The translations under genes and the position numbers were made by a program. Below, piece by piece: positions 1 to 7,454 of a DNA stretch of 50,606 nt (position 1 is its first letter; each line of letters begins with the position of its first letter). This DNA comes from Candidatus Bathyarchaeota archaeon (GTDB lineage Archaea > Thermoproteota > Bathyarchaeia > Bathyarchaeales > Bathyarchaeaceae): the NCBI GenBank assembly GCA_030608565.1, contig JAUWDY010000008.1, forward strand, positions 1 to 50,606, written 5' to 3'. The notes beneath the pieces were generated by a model. The model had not been told where the DNA came from. It ran no database searches and worked only from the letters and a program-made list of their open reading frames with translations.

Positions 1-2
1 AT

Positions 3-839
3 CAGCATCATGTAGATTTGGAAATTGTTAGGCCCAGCGAACCAGCTGAGCAGGGGCTCTTACACCTAGCGGACTTTGAAAAAGCAGTTGACGATAAGAC
101 AAAGCTGGTGGCGATAACACATGTTTCAAACGTTTTAGGAACAATTACACCTGTTAGAGAAATAACTGAAATAGCGCATGAGCATGGAGCCTACGTTCTC
201 ATCGATGGGGCTCAGTCTGTTCCACACATGAAAGTGGACGTTCAGAAAATCGGGTGCGACTTTCTCGCATTTAGCGGGCACAAGATGTGTGCACCGACTG
301 GAGCTGGCGCCCTATACATCCGAGAGGATTTGATGAAGGAAGTTGAACCTCTATGTATTGGTGGAGGAACCATAGCGGATGTGGGCGTCGATTACTACAA
401 GCTTGAAGAAAACTCCACGCGGTTTGAGGCAGGAACCCCCGCCATTGCAGAGTCTATTGGCTTAGGAGCAGCGGTTGACTACTTACAGAATTTAGGAATG
501 GAAAACATTGAGAGCTACGAAAAGGAGCTTACAGAACAGATGTATGAAGAGTTCATAAAACTTCCTAAAGTTAAACTGTATGGTCCTGAACCCAAAAATA
601 AGATAGGAATCACAGCGTTTAACGTGAGCGGCTTGAATCCACACGACGTGGCTTTAGCGCTCGACGTTTCAGCCAACATCATGGTTCGCTCAGGACACCA
701 ATGTGCCCTACCTCTTATGAAAAACATCATTCGTAAGTCTGGAAGCGTTCGAGCATCCGCCTACTTCTACAACACAAGGAATGAAATAAATAAACTTGCA
801 TCAGCAGTGAGAGAAATAGCGGAAGCAATGGCTAAATGA
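3..839 (+). CDS. sufS: Cysteine desulfurase, SufS/CsdA type (5' partial)
   Basis: PLP-dependent class V aminotransferase-fold enzyme that removes sulfur from cysteine for Fe-S cluster or thio-modification pathways. The reading frame is open to the left edge (QHHVDLEIV before the first internal start), so the N-terminus, including part of the substrate pocket, lies outside the window. Visible landmarks are DGAQSVPHMKVDV, the PLP lysine in SGHKMCAPTGAG (Lys codon 282-284) and the catalytic-loop cysteine in RSGHQCALP (Cys codon 702-704), the form seen in group II desulfurases. No scaffold gene (SufU/IscU) lies on this side; the next gene is a DNA glycosylase 54 nt downstream. SufS rather than kynureninase-like is inferred from the RSGHQCA loop. 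Confidence 0.9.
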   Translation, partial: QHHVDLEIVRPSEPAEQGLLHLADFEKAVDDKTKLVAITHVSNVLGTITPVREITEIAHEHGAYVLIDGAQSVPHMKVDVQKIGCDFLAFSGHKMCAPTGAGALYIREDLMKEVEPLCIGGGTIADVGVDYYKLEENSTRFEAGTPAIAESIGLGAAVDYLQNLGMENIESYEKELTEQMYEEFIKLPKVKLYGPEPKNKIGITAFNVSGLNPHDVALALDVSANIMVRSGHQCALPLMKNIIRKSGSVRASAYFYNTRNEINKLASAVREIAEAMAK

Positions 840-893
840 GGAAACCGCATGTTCGGTTCATTTCGGAATTGTTTTCGTCAGAGTTGAATTGCG

Positions 894-1487
894 GTGTCTA
901 AGCAAGATTTGATGCGAGCAGTTGTGACCGAAGTTATCGGCTGCCGTGGGTGTGAGTTGTGGAAGCAGCGCCGTAACCCTGTTCCTGGAGAAGGGAATGT
1001 TGATGCGGCCGTGATGTTTGTAGGCGAGGCGCCTGGCTACTGGGAAGACGTGAAGGGTCGACCATTCGTTGGAGCCGCGGGCAAGCTTCTTGACGAGTTA
1101 TTGTCAGAAATCGGGCTTTCTCGAGGCGACATATACATTGCGAACCTTCTCAAGTGTAGGCCTCCGGAAAACCGTGATCCCTTACCAGACGAGGTTGAGG
1201 CTTGCACCCCTTTTCTGAATCGGCAAATCCAAATTATTAGGCCAAGGCTTATTGTGACGCTTGGAAGACATGCAACTTCTTATATTCTCTCTAAGGCTGG
1301 TTTGCCCGTTGAAGGTATCACTAAGCTTCATGGGAGAACGTTTAATACAAGGATTCTTGGTTTGCAAGTGGTTGTGATTCCTACGTTTCATCCTGCTGCC
1401 GCATTATATCAGCTGAAGTATAAACGTGGGCTTGAAGACGATTTTCAAATCGTAAAACTTGAGCTTGAAAAACTGGAGGAACTTTAA
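894..1487 (+). CDS. udg: Uracil-DNA glycosylase, family 4 (4Fe-4S)
   Basis: Removes uracil produced by cytosine deamination from DNA, starting base-excision repair. The 197-residue length fits family 4. The GEAPG motif lies at about 44-48, followed by GRPFVGAAGKLLDELL, and the HPAA motif has His166. Four cysteines (C17, C20, C88, C104) match the C-x2-C...C-x15-C iron-sulfur ligands of this family. It starts with GTG at 894 and has no obvious strong ribosome binding site. It follows the cysteine desulfurase on the same strand; sharing a transcript with an Fe-S-related enzyme would make sense but is not proven. Confidence 0.93.
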   Translation: MSKQDLMRAVVTEVIGCRGCELWKQRRNPVPGEGNVDAAVMFVGEAPGYWEDVKGRPFVGAAGKLLDELLSEIGLSRGDIYIANLLKCRPPENRDPLPDEVEACTPFLNRQIQIIRPRLIVTLGRHATSYILSKAGLPVEGITKLHGRTFNTRILGLQVVVIPTFHPAAALYQLKYKRGLEDDFQIVKLELEKLEEL

Positions 1488-1500
1488 CTGAGTCTGGCTT

Positions 1501-2220
1501 CTATGTCAGTTTTGGGAAGTCTGTGAAAGAACCTCCGACGACTTTCAGTCTAGGCTCAATTTTTCCGTTCTCGATTTTGATGACGTTGTACGAGTTTTCG
1601 AAGAATCCTCGTAATCTCATAGTTGAAATGGCGCCTGAGAATAGAAAGTTGATGTCGTTCAGTTTCCACAGCCACGGTCTGTGTCGATGACCGCTTAATA
1701 CGAGATCTGGGCTTAGCTTTGAAAGTAGTTTTAGAACGTCGCCTGCGTCTTCCACCATTGCGGCTTCAAGCCCCGTGTCTGGAACTGGGATCAGATGGTG
1801 ATGCATGACTAGAATATTGAATTTTCCTTTGGTGAAATTTTCTTTGATGAATTGGATCTGATCTCTTCCAACTCTTCCCTCATCTTTGTCTGGTCTTGCA
1901 GTGTTGACGTAGATGACTCTGTACTTTTGGTTTTCAAATGTTCCTGATGGGGGCCCGAAGAGACTTTCGTAGTGTATGTAGCCCGTGTAAAGTGAGTCGT
2001 GGTTGCCCATGGTTACGATTTTTCGGGGGCACTTGATTTGGTCGATGAATCTTTTTGCTTCCTCAAACTCAGTTTTGAATCCCATATCAGTCAAGTCTCC
2101 AGCGATGACTACGAGGTCTGGGTTTAGCCTGTTGATTTCGTTCATCGCCGTTGTTAGTTTTTCTCGTAGAAATGAGGGCCCACTTGTGCAGTGTAGATCA
2201 GACATTTGAACGATGATCAC
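1501..2220 (-). CDS. Calcineurin-like metallophosphoesterase
   Basis: Dimetal phosphoesterase of the cyclic-nucleotide phosphodiesterase/CpdA-like branch. All the family motifs are present in order: SDLHC near the N-terminus, GDLTDMG, GNHD, MHHHLIP and SGHRHRPW. These supply the metal-binding Asp, His and Asn residues. There is no signal peptide, so it should be cytoplasmic. It starts with GTG at 2220, with a GGAGATGA-type ribosome binding site about 8 nt upstream. It converges with the glycosylase gene, leaving only 13 nt between stops. The substrate (cyclic nucleotide, dinucleotide or other phosphoester) cannot be read from the sequence. Confidence 0.87.
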   Translation of the reverse strand: MIIVQMSDLHCTSGPSFLREKLTTAMNEINRLNPDLVVIAGDLTDMGFKTEFEEAKRFIDQIKCPRKIVTMGNHDSLYTGYIHYESLFGPPSGTFENQKYRVIYVNTARPDKDEGRVGRDQIQFIKENFTKGKFNILVMHHHLIPVPDTGLEAAMVEDAGDVLKLLSKLSPDLVLSGHRHRPWLWKLNDINFLFSGAISTMRLRGFFENSYNVIKIENGKIEPRLKVVGGSFTDFPKLT

Positions 2221-2501
2221 GTTTGTTCATCTCCTTTTCCAATTTTCCGTCAACCAGAAACGCTTGAAGTAATTAAATGTTACCTTTTGAAGGTACTATG
2301 AATTGTAAGCAGATGGTCGGTAGGAGTGTTTCTTTGATTCCAATACGCTCCAAACGATTTTTCACCATTGCCAACCAAAAAGGCTTCAGTGTTTCAAAAA
2401 CCAATTTTTTGCCAAAACTCTAGACTCTTCACACACAAACACAAAACACATAACATCTAAAATATTAAATCTCTCTGCCCGTTATCTAACAGGGTGCGAA
2501 T

Positions 2502-3269
2502 ATGTCTTTCAAACGCAAAATGGATCGTTCCGTAAAAAAAGCAGGTTCAAACATAGTCTTAGCCTTAGACCTTCCCTTTGATCCGCCCCAGCGTCTTCTG
2601 CATCGAAGCGTTAAAACATTGGAGACCGTGCATCCATACATCTGTGCGGTGAAGATAAATCGTCAGCTGGTTCTCCCGCTCGGCTTGTTTGACGGCGTGC
2701 AGAAAATTGTGAACTTAGCTCACGATTATGGTTTGCCAGCAATCATGGATTGTAAAATCAACGATGTAGGACACACCAATCGTTCAATTGCAGAATGTTA
2801 TTATAAAGCGGGATTTGACGCTGTCATCGCTAACCCTTTTATCGGATGGGATGAGGGGCTTCAGCCAGTTTTTGAGGTCGCCAAGGAGATGGGGCGCGGA
2901 GTTATCCTTCTTGTGTACATGAGTCATAAAGGTGCCGGTGAAGGATACGGTCAAACGGTGCGTGACTTCAAGAGCGAAAAGTTGATGCCCCAATACTTGA
3001 TTTTTGCTAAAAAAGCGTTGTCTTGGAACGCTGATGGCGCAGTGGTAGGCGCCACTTTTCCAGAGAAAATAAGAGAGATACATGCGATTTTGGAGACCCG
3101 TGTTCCTATATATTCGCCTGGTGTTGGCGTTCAGGGAGGAGGTATCGACTCAGCTATTGTTGCAGGTACGCGATTTCTCATTGTTGGACGGTCTATAACG
3201 CTTGCCGAAGATTCGTGTGAGGCTGCAAGACGCATCAGAGATGCTACGATGCGTTGTTTGGAAAAATAG
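2502..3269 (+). CDS. pyrF: Orotidine 5'-phosphate decarboxylase
   Basis: Last step of UMP synthesis: OMP to UMP plus CO2. The TIM-barrel family signature is clear: ALDLPFD at about 21-27, and the catalytic Asp-Lys-x-x-Asp set as D83-x-K85-x-x-D88 in MDCKINDVGHTNR. The phosphate-binding end is SPGVGVQGGG and FLIVGRSIT. At 255 residues it is slightly longer than the roughly 210-230 usual in archaea, with an N-terminal extension of basic character. A TATA-like AAAATATTAAAT at about 2458-2469 would place transcription start shortly before the ATG. No other pyrimidine gene is adjacent. Confidence 0.9.
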   Translation: MSFKRKMDRSVKKAGSNIVLALDLPFDPPQRLLHRSVKTLETVHPYICAVKINRQLVLPLGLFDGVQKIVNLAHDYGLPAIMDCKINDVGHTNRSIAECYYKAGFDAVIANPFIGWDEGLQPVFEVAKEMGRGVILLVYMSHKGAGEGYGQTVRDFKSEKLMPQYLIFAKKALSWNADGAVVGATFPEKIREIHAILETRVPIYSPGVGVQGGGIDSAIVAGTRFLIVGRSITLAEDSCEAARRIRDATMRCLEK

Positions 3270-3347
3270 TATGGTCAGTCTTAGTTGTTGATTCGTTGGT
3301 CGTTCCAACGTTCCTTCCGTTAGATTTTCATGCACAAACAGTTTTTA

Positions 3348-3497
3348 TTATTCTCGTCTGCCCCATAGTTCTTTTTTAAGCATGTCTCTAACTGCTGCTC
3401 GAATCGCCGCGCTTCGACTTGGATACATAGATGCTCTTACGAGTTCGTCAAGTCCTTCTAAATAGGCTTCAGGAAGTAGAACTGTTACAAGCTTCAT
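3348..3497 (-). CDS. Short ribbon-helix-helix (CopG/NikR-like) DNA-binding protein
   Basis: A 49-residue protein. It begins MKLVTVLLPEAYLEGLDELV and continues into RASMYPSRSAAIRAAVRDML, which is the pattern of one RHH domain: a beta strand with alternating polar residues, then two helices joined by an SRSAAIR turn. A good ribbon-helix-helix ribosome site (GAGGTGG) lies 8 nt before the ATG. It probably dimerises on DNA. Two AT-rich palindromes sharing AGCATATAT sit just upstream (3518-3529 and 3553-3562) and could be its own operator. No toxin gene is adjacent, so a stand-alone regulator is more likely than an antitoxin. Confidence 0.75.
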   Translation of the reverse strand: MKLVTVLLPEAYLEGLDELVRASMYPSRSAAIRAAVRDMLKKELWGRRE

Positions 3498-3977
3498 TAA
3501 TTTCCACCTCAACGCTTAGCATATATATGTAGCTATTATTATAACTATGTTGAGCATATATGGTTTTTAGTATAGGTTTGGTTTTAAAACTTGTTTGTGT
3601 GTTTTCTGAGGGGTTAGTTACGTTGTCTAAGTATGTATCTCTCTTATTAGGCCCCCTATAGCCCCCCTATAATTTTTTTTATAGTTTTTCATTCTCTCTC
3701 TTTATAGACCCCCCTACCTAGGGGGGTAGTGGCTCATATCAGAGTTGTTTTGGTGTTTTGTTCTAGTCTCTACACTTGAGTTGATGCGTACATGCATTTA
3801 GAAACTTCTAAAGACTTGACTTCGGATTCTGAAGCGTTCTATTCTATGAAAATCTTGTTGGCGCACGCTTAAAAAGACGGTTCCTCACACTAGTAAGTCA
3901 AGGCATTCTAACCTACAAAACGTATAAGAACAAACGCCGTAAAATGCTACACATTAACAATAGGCGTGGTGTGGTAA
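3498..3977. other. Gene-poor intergenic region with GC-rich hairpin
   Basis: About 480 nt without a convincing intact gene. It holds the paired palindromes near 3515-3563. It also has two tandem CCCCCTATA-type units (3651-3671) followed by a run of eight T, and a strong C6/G6 hairpin at 3709-3726 (CCCCCC TACCTA GGGGGG). From about 3836 to 3970 a frame reads like the end of a winged-helix protein but lacks a start. The run of T after the tandem units could act as an archaeal terminator, but no gene obviously needs it. Confidence 0.4.
3515..3563. promoter_or_regulatory. Pair of palindromic AT-rich repeats upstream of the RHH gene
   Basis: The sequence AGCATATAT occurs at 3518-3526 and again at 3553-3561, 35 nt apart. 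Each lies in a perfect palindrome: CATATATATG at 3520-3529 and CATATATG at 3555-3562. The pair sits immediately upstream of the minus-strand RHH gene, overlapping where its promoter should be. RHH repressors often bind paired short palindromes, so an autoregulatory operator is plausible. One copy may simply serve as a TATA element. Confidence 0.35.
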
Positions 3978-4010
3978 GTGTCAGAACGATATGCGTACAT
4001 TCTTATGGAT
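3836..4010 (+). pseudogene. Possible remnant of a winged-helix protein
   Basis: A short open frame with no usable start. It reads ENLVGARLKRRFLTLVSQG followed by ILTYKTYKNKRRKMLHI, resembling a recognition helix and basic wing of an archaeal HTH protein. It is preceded in frame by TGA, and its end overlaps the GTG start of the next gene in a different frame. A neighbouring frame carries a 26-codon ORF (3791-3871), so a frameshifted gene is possible. Short length makes chance resemblance a real alternative. Confidence 0.2.
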
Positions 4011-4415
4011 AACGAAAAATGGTGGAACCGACTCTGCAACCAAAATAGAGCAGGAAAAAAATTGCACGCATTTATTCGCAAAAACATAGTAGGTCCCAAA
4101 AAAGCAGAAATGCTTCTTTTCTACGTAACGCATCCAGTTAAGGAAATTCGGGGTTACGGCGAATTTGTTGAACGAATCGTTGGAGACGCTGAAGAACTCT
4201 GGAACACTTATGGAAGCGAAAGTTGCCTGAATTCCTATAAAGAATACAAAGGCTTCTTGCAGGGAAGATCGAAAGCAACGTTCATCAGGTTCAAAAATCT
4301 ACGTGAGCTTTCCCCATCCATTCCAGCAAGCGTTATCTATCAAATCCTAGGAATACGTAGAATGTCTCAGAACGGTAGATATATAAACAGAAAAACGACG
4401 CATGAATTAATCTAA
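3978..4415 (+). CDS. Hypothetical protein, PUA-like (ASCH/EVE/DUF365-type) fold suspected
   Basis: A 145-residue soluble protein starting with GTG. The central segment (KKAEMLLFYVTHPVKEIRGYG, then EFVERIVGD) has the shape of PUA-superfamily domains: a strand, a hydrophobic YVTHP turn and a glycine-rich strand reporting a small-molecule or RNA-contact site. A WNTYG...Y element follows, and the C-terminus is basic. It stops 14 nt before guaAb and is probably cotranscribed with it. I recognise no specific family with certainty; a role in nucleotide or RNA binding is inferred from fold resemblance and its neighbour. Confidence 0.55.
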   Translation: MSERYAYILMDNEKWWNRLCNQNRAGKKLHAFIRKNIVGPKKAEMLLFYVTHPVKEIRGYGEFVERIVGDAEELWNTYGSESCLNSYKEYKGFLQGRSKATFIRFKNLRELSPSIPASVIYQILGIRRMSQNGRYINRKTTHELI

Positions 4416-4429
4416 CGAGGTTACATAAT

Positions 4430-5632
4430 TTGCAAGAGTTTAATCCTCAAGAATTCGTAAACAAACAGGTAGCAGAAATCAGAAAAGTAGTTAACGGTGA
4501 AAAAGCTCTCATCGCGGTTTCAGGAGGCGTCGACAGCACCACTTGCGCTGTACTCGCCCACCGCGCCTTAGGAGAAAACCTTCTCTGCGTAACCATTGAT
4601 GACGCCTTCATGCGAACCGGAGAATCCGAAAGGATCGCTCAGCTACTATCTCAGCCTCCCCTGAACCTGCCAATGAAAATACTGAACGTTCAAAAACATT
4701 TCTTAAGTGCACTGGAAGGGTTACGTGACGCCGAGGAGAAGCGAAAGGCGTTTCGAGAAACCTTCTACAAATCTTTGAGCGCGACTGCTAGAAAGGAGAG
4801 CTTTCGATTCCTCGTACAAGGAACCATCCGCGCAGACATCGACGAAACTACCAAGGGCATAAAGACTCAGCATAACGTGCTATCACAGATAGGAATCAGT
4901 CCCGCCGAACGGTATGGCTTCCAACTCATTGAACCTCTGGTGTCTATCTACAAGCCACAGGTAAGAGAGGTGGCAAGACATCTGGGAGTTCCGTCAGAAC
5001 TATCTGAACGTCAACCATTTCCAGGCCCAGGACTCTCTGTGCGAGTTGTCGGGCAGAACAGAACCGACAAGCTGGGGTCGCTAAAAAAAGCTACTGCTAT
5101 AACCGAGGAAAACCTAGCAAAACATCGGCCAGATCAATACTTTGCAACAATTATTGACAACGAAGAAAAGCCACAGCATCCAAGACTAACGCACATACGA
5201 GAAACAGTAGCTCAACATCTTAATGTTCCATCAAGACACGTCTTTGTGAAGGCATTTCAAGATAAAGCAACTGGTATAAAAGGTGGCGTGCGACACTACG
5301 GAGAGATTGTCGCAGTTAAAGTTCAGACAACAAACGACAGTGTTCATCAGCCACCCATCCAAGACCTAGTCGACCTCCAAACAAAAATCATCAGGGCAAA
5401 CCCATCCTTCACCCGAGTCTTATATGGTGTTCAAGAAACTTCGCAAAAACAACCCTACGTGATTACCATACGGGCAATCCAAACGCATGATTTCTTAACC
5501 GCCGAAGTGTCTGAAATCCCTTGGACAACCTTGAGTCAGACTGCGCAAAAAATTCTTGAAGTCTGCTCAAACGTTTCATGTGTCTATTATGACGTGACGC
5601 CGAAGCCGCCGGCAACCATCGAAATGGAATAG
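4430..5632 (+). CDS. guaAB: GMP synthase, ATP-pyrophosphatase subunit (GuaAb)
   Basis: Activates XMP with ATP and aminates it to GMP, using ammonia from a separate glutamine amidotransferase subunit, as in most archaea. The PP-loop SGGVDST is at 31-37, the FPGPGL motif at 197-202 and the C-terminal SKPPATIEWE-like end (PKPPATIEME) at 391-400. At 400 residues it is about 90 longer than the usual archaeal subunit. The extra segment (about 225-320) includes GGVRHYGEIVAVKV, which resembles the dimerisation-domain strand that also occurs later around 340-355. It starts with TTG at 4430. The glutaminase partner gene is not in the window. Confidence 0.92.
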   Translation: MQEFNPQEFVNKQVAEIRKVVNGEKALIAVSGGVDSTTCAVLAHRALGENLLCVTIDDAFMRTGESERIAQLLSQPPLNLPMKILNVQKHFLSALEGLRDAEEKRKAFRETFYKSLSATARKESFRFLVQGTIRADIDETTKGIKTQHNVLSQIGISPAERYGFQLIEPLVSIYKPQVREVARHLGVPSELSERQPFPGPGLSVRVVGQNRTDKLGSLKKATAITEENLAKHRPDQYFATIIDNEEKPQHPRLTHIRETVAQHLNVPSRHVFVKAFQDKATGIKGGVRHYGEIVAVKVQTTNDSVHQPPIQDLVDLQTKIIRANPSFTRVLYGVQETSQKQPYVITIRAIQTHDFLTAEVSEIPWTTLSQTAQKILEVCSNVSCVYYDVTPKPPATIEME

Positions 5633-5703
5633 GCGTATACTTTGTTTAGGAAACGCATAAAGCCTTCAACGTGTTAGTAGACGCTGGTTATAAGTGAACT
5701 GAC

Positions 5704-6030
5704 ATGATACGAGTGAGAGTTCAGAAAATCGAGTCTATACGGGACCCTGATGGGAACCTTGGAAAACGGATAGAATTGATTGAGGAACGCAGAATTCCAA
5801 GATTTGCGGTTAGACCTTCCACGGAAGAAGCGAGGATGGTTCAAGGCGTTGTTCAAGCGTTGCAACAACAGCTTCCCATGTTTCCAACTCGAACCCAGTT
5901 TAGCCTACCAAAGATGATTCTTTTTCTGACAGAACAAGAATACGAGCAGCTTGGCATCGCCTTTGACGTAAACCAGATATACGAGCTTGAGTTGTCAAAT
6001 CAAGCTGTCAAATTTAAGAAGGCACCCTAG
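5704..6030 (+). CDS. Small conserved protein, arcadin-1-like
   Basis: A 108-residue soluble protein. It opens with a strand-rich segment (MIRVRVQKIESIRDPDGN), followed by GKRIELIEERRIP, a helical middle (EEARMVQGVVQALQQQLP) and an acidic end with LTEQEYEQLGIAFDVN. This order resembles arcadin-1 proteins that accompany crenactin in TACK archaea, although no actin homologue is visible here. The assignment rests on remembered similarity and is tentative. It has its own ATG 73 nt after guaAb. Confidence 0.5.
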   Translation: MIRVRVQKIESIRDPDGNLGKRIELIEERRIPRFAVRPSTEEARMVQGVVQALQQQLPMFPTRTQFSLPKMILFLTEQEYEQLGIAFDVNQIYELELSNQAVKFKKAP

Positions 6031-6044
6031 TCAAAGCGCTTGCG

Positions 6045-6368
6045 TCAAGTCAACGTGCATATTTCTTTCCTTATAGTTTGCAAGGCTGAATGCTTAGGGT
6101 GAAAGGAAAGCACGAACATCATGTTTTTGATGGCGTGGTAAACGTCTTCTTCGTTTCCATCTTTGCCCCAGTCGCAGTATACAGGAATCTCTTCCTCACT
6201 ACATTCACTTCGATAGTACACATAGATGGGGAGAGGCTTCTTTGTTTGGGCTACCTCGATTCTGAGTTTTAATGTCTCAGCAGCTTTTGCCACCGCGGGT
6301 TTAACGATTCTTAGACGCCCATGCTGATTTGAAGCGTATATTAGAAATTTCCCATTGTTAGATAGCAT
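6045..6368 (-). CDS. Hypothetical protein, 107 aa
   Basis: I do not recognise this family. The protein is soluble with mixed alpha/beta character. It has a short N-terminal strand region (NGKFLIYASNQHGRLRIV), a helix, then YVYYRSECSEEEIPVYCDWG and a C-terminal helix with a conserved-looking FHPKHSAL. Two cysteines about 8 residues apart (SEC...VYC) might bind metal or form a disulfide, but there is no paired set. It converges with the arcadin-like gene, with 14 nt between stops. Codon use resembles its neighbours, so I take it as a real gene. Confidence 0.55.
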   Translation of the reverse strand: MLSNNGKFLIYASNQHGRLRIVKPAVAKAAETLKLRIEVAQTKKPLPIYVYYRSECSEEEIPVYCDWGKDGNEEDVYHAIKNMMFVLSFHPKHSALQTIRKEICTLT

Positions 6369-6531
6369 GTTGCTTGCCTCAATAGAAGTTTGCGTCTCTA
6401 AGTGCTTTTAAAAAGCTCGAAGCAACGACATTGTGGAAAGTGGGGAGAGTGCGGTGAAAGTGTTAATAGATCGAGTTGTGTGATGGCTAGAGAGACAGAC
6501 GGGTATAGCCTCATATCGGAGAGGGATGCGG

Positions 6532-6816
6532 ATGGTGAAGGTTAAGGCTCATGTTTTTGTAGGTGGTAGGGTTCAGGGTATTTTCTTTCGGTATGAGACT
6601 AGGCGTTTGGCTGTTAAGTTTGGCGTTTGTGGTTGGGTTAGGAATCTGTTTGATGGGAGGGTTGAGGCTGTTTTTGAGGGGGAGAAGGATAATGTGAAGA
6701 GGCTTGTAGAGTTTTGTAGAAGAGGCCCTCCAGGAGCCAGAGTAGCTGGTGTGGAGGTTTTGTGGGAGGATTATAAGGGGGAGTTTGAAGGGTTTAGGAT
6801 TCGATATAGAGGTTGA
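6532..6816 (+). CDS. acyP: Acylphosphatase
   Basis: Hydrolyses acyl phosphates such as 1,3-bisphosphoglycerate or carbamoyl phosphate. The 94-residue length fits the family. The active-site loop GRVQGIFFR carries the catalytic Arg (R20 from this start), and GWVRNLFDG carries the catalytic Asn (N38). The GPPGARV turn near the end is also typical. Two ATGs are possible (6526 and 6532). The second is preferred because GGAGAG at 6518-6523 then lies 8 nt upstream, whereas it abuts the first. Codon choice here is unusually G/T-rich (many GTT, GGG, TTG) compared with flanking genes. Confidence 0.93.
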   Translation: MVKVKAHVFVGGRVQGIFFRYETRRLAVKFGVCGWVRNLFDGRVEAVFEGEKDNVKRLVEFCRRGPPGARVAGVEVLWEDYKGEFEGFRIRYRG

Positions 6817-6942
6817 CTTTGCGTGTGTGTGACGGTTTCTACCCCCCTGTCTATATAAACCAAATAGGGGTCAAATAGAGCTTAGAGTCTACTTTGTTTT
6901 AATAGGCTGGAAAGACTTCTGTTGGAGATGTAACCTAACTGG

Positions 6943-7341
6943 TTAGTATTCCTCATGTAATTCTTTAGGAACTCGGAAATGCGACTGTTTCCCAGCGCTA
7001 ATGTATTCTCCACCCACACCGCGGATGATAGACGCAATTTTGCCAAAATTGTCTGAACCCAAATACTGACGTGGCTTAACCACAATAAACTCTCCTTTCT
7101 CCTCAAAACTCAACATATCCTCTAAATCCTTGGAAAACAGCATCTTAACATCCTCAACACCACGTGTAACCGCAGCACCAGTAGGCGTAGCAGCGGCAGG
7201 AACCTCAGGGGCACTAGGAACAGTCACGGTCTTAAGCGACTTCGAAACCTCACTAAGGTCCCGAGAAATCATCTTCAAAACATTGAGCAGCTCATCAATC
7301 CTCTCTAGCAGCTCTTCTGCACTCAACTTCTTTTCACTCAC
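6943..7341 (-). CDS. Hypothetical protein with coiled-coil and C-terminal conserved domain
   Basis: A 132-residue protein of unknown function. An N-terminal helix (about 5-40, EELLERIDELLNVLKMI) looks coiled-coil. It is followed by a low-complexity Pro/Ala/Thr linker and a compact C-terminal domain (EFIVVKPRQYLGSDNFGKI...GGEYISAGKQSHFRVP). The frame could extend to an ATG at 7359. However, GGAGGT lies inside that extension exactly 6 nt before the GTG at 7341, so 7341 is the better start. The linker resembles that of small nucleic-acid-binding or scaffold proteins, but that is a guess. It is divergent from rtcA. Confidence 0.6.
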   Translation of the reverse strand: MSEKKLSAEELLERIDELLNVLKMISRDLSEVSKSLKTVTVPSAPEVPAAATPTGAAVTRGVEDVKMLFSKDLEDMLSFEEKGEFIVVKPRQYLGSDNFGKIASIIRGVGGEYISAGKQSHFRVPKELHEEY

Positions 7342-7454
7342 AGATAAACCTCCACACATAGTTATTTTATACGGCTCCTCATTTATTTTTATCCTAGCAA
7401 CATCATTGTTACATAAAAAGAATCCAGATAAGGTGAGAACTTAGAGGCTCAAAC

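Noticed and set aside
3791-3871. 26-codon ATG frame MHLETSKDLTS...
   Set aside because: Too short, no ribosome site, and not linked to any recognisable product.
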